A stretch of DNA of 8,912 nucleotides, taken from assembly GCA_003601795.1 (NCBI GenBank), contig PIXU01000106.1, positions 1 to 8,912 on the forward strand, read 5' to 3'. Origin of the DNA: Candidatus Methanophagales archaeon. Its GTDB lineage: Archaea > Halobacteriota > Syntropharchaeia > Alkanophagales > Methanospirareceae. The position numbers were made by a program, and so were the translations under genes. Within the stretch, counting starts at the first letter, position 1, and each line of letters opens with the position of its first letter. This document shows positions 7,246-8,912 of the stretch, one piece after another. Below the pieces are notes generated by a model, which saw only the letters and a list, made by a program, of their open reading frames with translations, was not told where the DNA came from and ran no database searches.

Positions 7246-7603
7246 TTGGCATCTCCCTTACAAAGATTGACTACCCTTCGATAAGCACTTGAATGGTCGT
7301 AGGAAGCATGAACTTTGACGCAAGATTGAGGTATATCGCGCTCCGGGTCCTGATCTTCAGGAATCCGCTTATGATTTTCCTGACTCACTGTGTTCTCTGC
7401 GGGCTCAGCGGTAAACAAGTACAAAAATTAAAAGCAATCATCAAAGAGGCAGGGCTTACTTGGATGAATTTTTGGAACTATAACTGCCAGGAAGTGGTTT
7501 TCGAAAAAACGCGGTTATCACTTTTTGCATCTTTTGTATTCGCATCGCTTCGCCTTGAGGGATACCCTTAAAGCGCCTCCCTTCCCCCGGTTAGCGGTAC
7601 TCA
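7246..7603. other. Intergenic stretch with no supported gene
   Basis: Open frames exist on both strands (plus 7293-7571, minus 7424-7116), but neither has a recognisable domain, a Shine-Dalgarno site or a promoter that fits. The minus-strand frame overlaps the wHTH gene in another frame. Composition is mixed and the stretch looks like decayed sequence joined to the truncated end of the regulator. No tRNA-like sequence, CRISPR repeats or clear element ends were found. Confidence 0.5.
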
Positions 7604-7611
7604 TTTATATA
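7604..7611 (+). promoter_or_regulatory. TATA box of the toxin-antitoxin operon
   Basis: TTTATATA is centred about 28 bp upstream of an in-frame GTG at 7636 and 16 bp before the ATG at 7624. With the usual archaeal spacing, transcription would start close to 7634-7636. This points to a leaderless GTG start for the toxin. Confidence 0.5.
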
Positions 7612-7623
7612 TCATGAATCATA

Positions 7624-8139
7624 ATGTATAACATTGTGAAACGGATTATCATGGATGCGATGACGGTCATACACCTGTCAAAAATAACGCTTTTGAGGAG
7701 CTTGGTCGAGAATATGGAGGTAGTAATCCCGCGTAAAGTGTTTAAAGAGTCGGTAAAAGACTCGTTGGGGCGGTATAACGATGCTTTGATTACAGATGGT
7801 TTGATAAGGGAAGGCAGGATTATGGTTTTGGATGCAAATGTAGATAGAATAAAGGAGATTGAAAGATTTGGGATGACGGGTGGGGAGGCAGAAGCCGTTG
7901 CTCTCTACATGGATGGTAAATACGATGCCATTGCATCGGATGATGATGTTGTAAGGGAGAACAGAACACTGCTAAACTTAAAAGTCATTGGAACACCGTC
8001 AATAGTAAAATGGATGTTTGAGGAAGGGATAATAGCTAAGAAAAAAGCGGTGGAAGGTTTAGAAGAATTGAAGAAGATAAGCTGGTTTGAAAGAGGTTTA
8101 CTGGATAGAATAATAGCGGAGGTTGAGATAGATGAGTAA
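7624..8139 (+). CDS. PIN-domain toxin (VapC/DUF3368-like putative RNase)
   Basis: The protein is 171 residues from the ATG at 7624. It shows the PIN nuclease plan. The first strand and Asp11 are in RIIMDAMTVIHLSKITLL (8-24). VVIPRKVFKESV (33-44) carries an acidic residue at 42, GGEAEAVAL (86-94) has conserved Glu residues, and YDAIASDDDVVREN (100-113) has clustered Asp residues. The following LKVIGTPSIV resembles the GT strand of DUF3368 proteins. PIN toxins cleave tRNA, rRNA or mRNA with Mg2+ and are held inactive by a cognate antitoxin. The start could instead be the GTG at 7636 (better TATA spacing, giving VKRIIMDAM) or the ATG at 7651; the latter would cut off the first strand. It overlaps the downstream antitoxin by 8 bp, so the pair is one operon. 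Toxin-first order is the reverse of most VapBC loci. Confidence 0.85.
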   Translation: MYNIVKRIIMDAMTVIHLSKITLLRSLVENMEVVIPRKVFKESVKDSLGRYNDALITDGLIREGRIMVLDANVDRIKEIERFGMTGGEAEAVALYMDGKYDAIASDDDVVRENRTLLNLKVIGTPSIVKWMFEEGIIAKKKAVEGLEELKKISWFERGLLDRIIAEVEIDE

Positions 8140-8443
8140 ATTAGTGACGATTGGTGTGAGGATACCAGAGGAAATTTTGAAGGAGTTGGAAGAGAGCGCG
8201 AAGGAGGAGAAAGTGGACAAGTCCACGGTTATAAGGCAGTTTATATTGGAGGGTCTCAGAGAATACAAGAGAGAGAAGGCGGCAAGACTCTACAAAGAGC
8301 GAAGAGTATCAATAGATGGTGCAGCAGAACTCGCTGGTTTAACTGTTAGAGAGATGGTAGATTATCTAATAAGGAAAGGATATAGATCAAGTTATTCGTA
8401 TGAGGACCTGGAAAAGGAAATGGAGCTATTTAGAAAGAGTTAG
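8132..8443 (+). CDS. Ribbon-helix-helix / UPF0175-type antitoxin
   Basis: The protein is 103 residues, encoded directly after and overlapping the PIN toxin. Residues 1-46 look like a ribbon-helix-helix DNA-binding fold: the strand LVTIGVRIP, helix EEILKELEESAKEEK, then KSTVIRQFILEGLREYKR. Residues 50-84 match the UPF0175 pattern (ARLYKERRVSIDGAAELAGL followed by TVREMVDYLIRKG), a small helical motif common in antitoxins paired with DUF3368 PIN proteins. The charged tail (88-103) probably wraps the toxin. GGAGG at 8118-8122, inside the toxin gene, lies 9 nt before the ATG. Translation therefore probably reinitiates efficiently, keeping antitoxin in excess although it is the second gene. It likely represses its own promoter at 7604 (inference). 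Its stop overlaps that of the convergent regulator gene by 4 bp (8440-8443). Confidence 0.87.
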   Translation: MSKLVTIGVRIPEEILKELEESAKEEKVDKSTVIRQFILEGLREYKREKAARLYKERRVSIDGAAELAGLTVREMVDYLIRKGYRSSYSYEDLEKEMELFRKS

Positions 8444-8904
8444 ACACTCTTTTTGGAATCCAGTTTCACCATCTTGCTCATCCCGTAATCGTAACGAAAT
8501 ACCAAACCGCGGTCCTCCAGATCCCGTAATATTCTCGAGAGCGTGGATTTCGGTATCCCAGTTCGGGCTGAGAGGTCCGCCTGGTTCATCTCGCCGTATT
8601 CCATGAGCGCTTCTATCACGCGCTTCTCGTTCCCTTTCAGTATCTTCAGAAGCCCTGCTTCGTCCTCAGAAGTGACACCCGCACTCGACTTGCTCGTTTC
8701 TGGAACTTGTGTATCGGCATCCTGCACCTCTAATGCCAGTTCCGAACCCGCCTCCTTTTGTTCCGCTTCCTGCTCAATCCTCTCTTTTTCAGGAGTCCTG
8801 AACCTGATGGAGAGCAGATAAAAAGCGCTTGCACCGAGCAAGAACGAAAAAATAGCGATAATTACACAATCTAGAGTCGTATATACGCTTGGAACCACCT
8901 GCAC
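8440..8904 (-). CDS. Membrane-anchored winged-helix regulator (possibly incomplete at right edge)
   Basis: The protein has 154 residues from a GTG at 8904, but the frame remains open to the window edge, so the true start may be this GTG, the GTG at 8898, or lie outside. A hydrophobic segment (about 10-31, VIIAIFSFLLGASAFYLLSI) is followed by basic RFRTPEK, then a Glu/Ala-rich tether (about 40-83), and finally a winged helix-turn-helix (about 84-148: KGNEKRVIEALMEYG, MNQADLSARTG, IPKSTLSRILRDLEDRG, wing VFRYDYGMSKMVKL). Positive residues after the membrane segment predict that the DNA-binding domain faces the cytoplasm. The C-terminus DSKKSV extends beyond that of the paralogue at 6925-7245. 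Archaea carry many such one-TM wHTH proteins of unknown targets; release by proteolysis is one possible mode of action. Confidence 0.8.
   Translation of the reverse strand: MQVVPSVYTTLDCVIIAIFSFLLGASAFYLLSIRFRTPEKERIEQEAEQKEAGSELALEVQDADTQVPETSKSSAGVTSEDEAGLLKILKGNEKRVIEALMEYGEMNQADLSARTGIPKSTLSRILRDLEDRGLVFRYDYGMSKMVKLDSKKSV
8465..8747. repeat. Direct repeat copy B (wHTH C-terminal region)
   Basis: This is the partner of 6935-7220 in the same orientation, about 89% identical over the 196 bp coding the DNA-binding domain. The two copies are about 1.5 kb apart and bracket the toxin-antitoxin operon, so recombination between them would delete it. Confidence 0.85.
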
Positions 8905-8912
8905 GTAAGTGG

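Noticed and set aside
7116..7424. Minus-strand frame of 102 codons overlapping the wHTH gene
   Set aside because: Its 3' part is an out-of-frame reading of the conserved wHTH tether, and the rest has no recognisable domain. It does not encode the missing membrane anchor in a shifted frame.
7293..7571. Plus-strand frame of 92 codons, considered as a small toxin (a stretch GKQVQKLKAIIKEAG vaguely recalls HicA)
   Set aside because: The glycine-serine-histidine block expected in HicA is absent, there is no RBS, and no partner gene lies beside it.
6840..8912. Integrated element with an att repeat of the tRNA 3' end
   Set aside because: I found no second copy of the tRNA 3' sequence and no integrase in the window, so tRNA-targeted integration is not supported here.

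Overview
The window looks like a euryarchaeal chromosome segment of fairly low G+C. Signs of this are archaeal TATA boxes close to start codons (leaderless or short-leader transcripts), a CAU-anticodon tRNA with a bulge-helix-bulge intron, an archaeal DUF106 membrane protein, an archaeal site-2 protease and a DinB-type Y-family polymerase. A relative of methanogens or methane-oxidising archaea is possible, but nothing here proves a lineage.

Layout. (1) Positions 1-362, minus strand: the 5' part of a gene that runs off the left edge, probably a Trm11-like/UPF0020 methylase. (2) Positions 548-792: the decayed core of an IS4/IS5-type DDE transposase, with a frameshift and internal stops. (3) Positions 883-2493, plus strand: a multi-pass site-2 metalloprotease with two PDZ domains. 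(4) Positions 6664 down to 2546, minus strand: a tightly packed run of eno, dinB, a DUF106/EMC3-like membrane protein and two CBS-pair proteins. Gaps are 2-68 bp, and an internal promoter probably precedes DUF106. (5) Positions 6716-6838, plus strand: the intron-containing tRNA, divergent from eno and sharing an A/T-rich promoter block with it. (6) Positions 6925-8912: an accessory-looking region beyond the tRNA. Two winged-helix regulators, about 89% identical in DNA over their 3' ~200 bp, form a direct repeat around a PIN-toxin/ribbon-helix-helix antitoxin pair. The distal regulator has an N-terminal membrane anchor; the proximal copy has lost it.

How the genes may work together. eno (glycolysis/gluconeogenesis) and dinB (translesion synthesis) look co-transcribed without an obvious functional tie. 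DUF106 belongs to the YidC/Oxa1/EMC3 insertase superfamily, and the two CBS proteins directly downstream could be nucleotide-sensing partners. The toxin-antitoxin pair is a typical mobile or stabilising module near a tRNA. The most speculative link is that a site-2 protease and a single-pass membrane-anchored DNA-binding protein occur in one window, next to an anchorless copy that resembles the form proteolysis would release.
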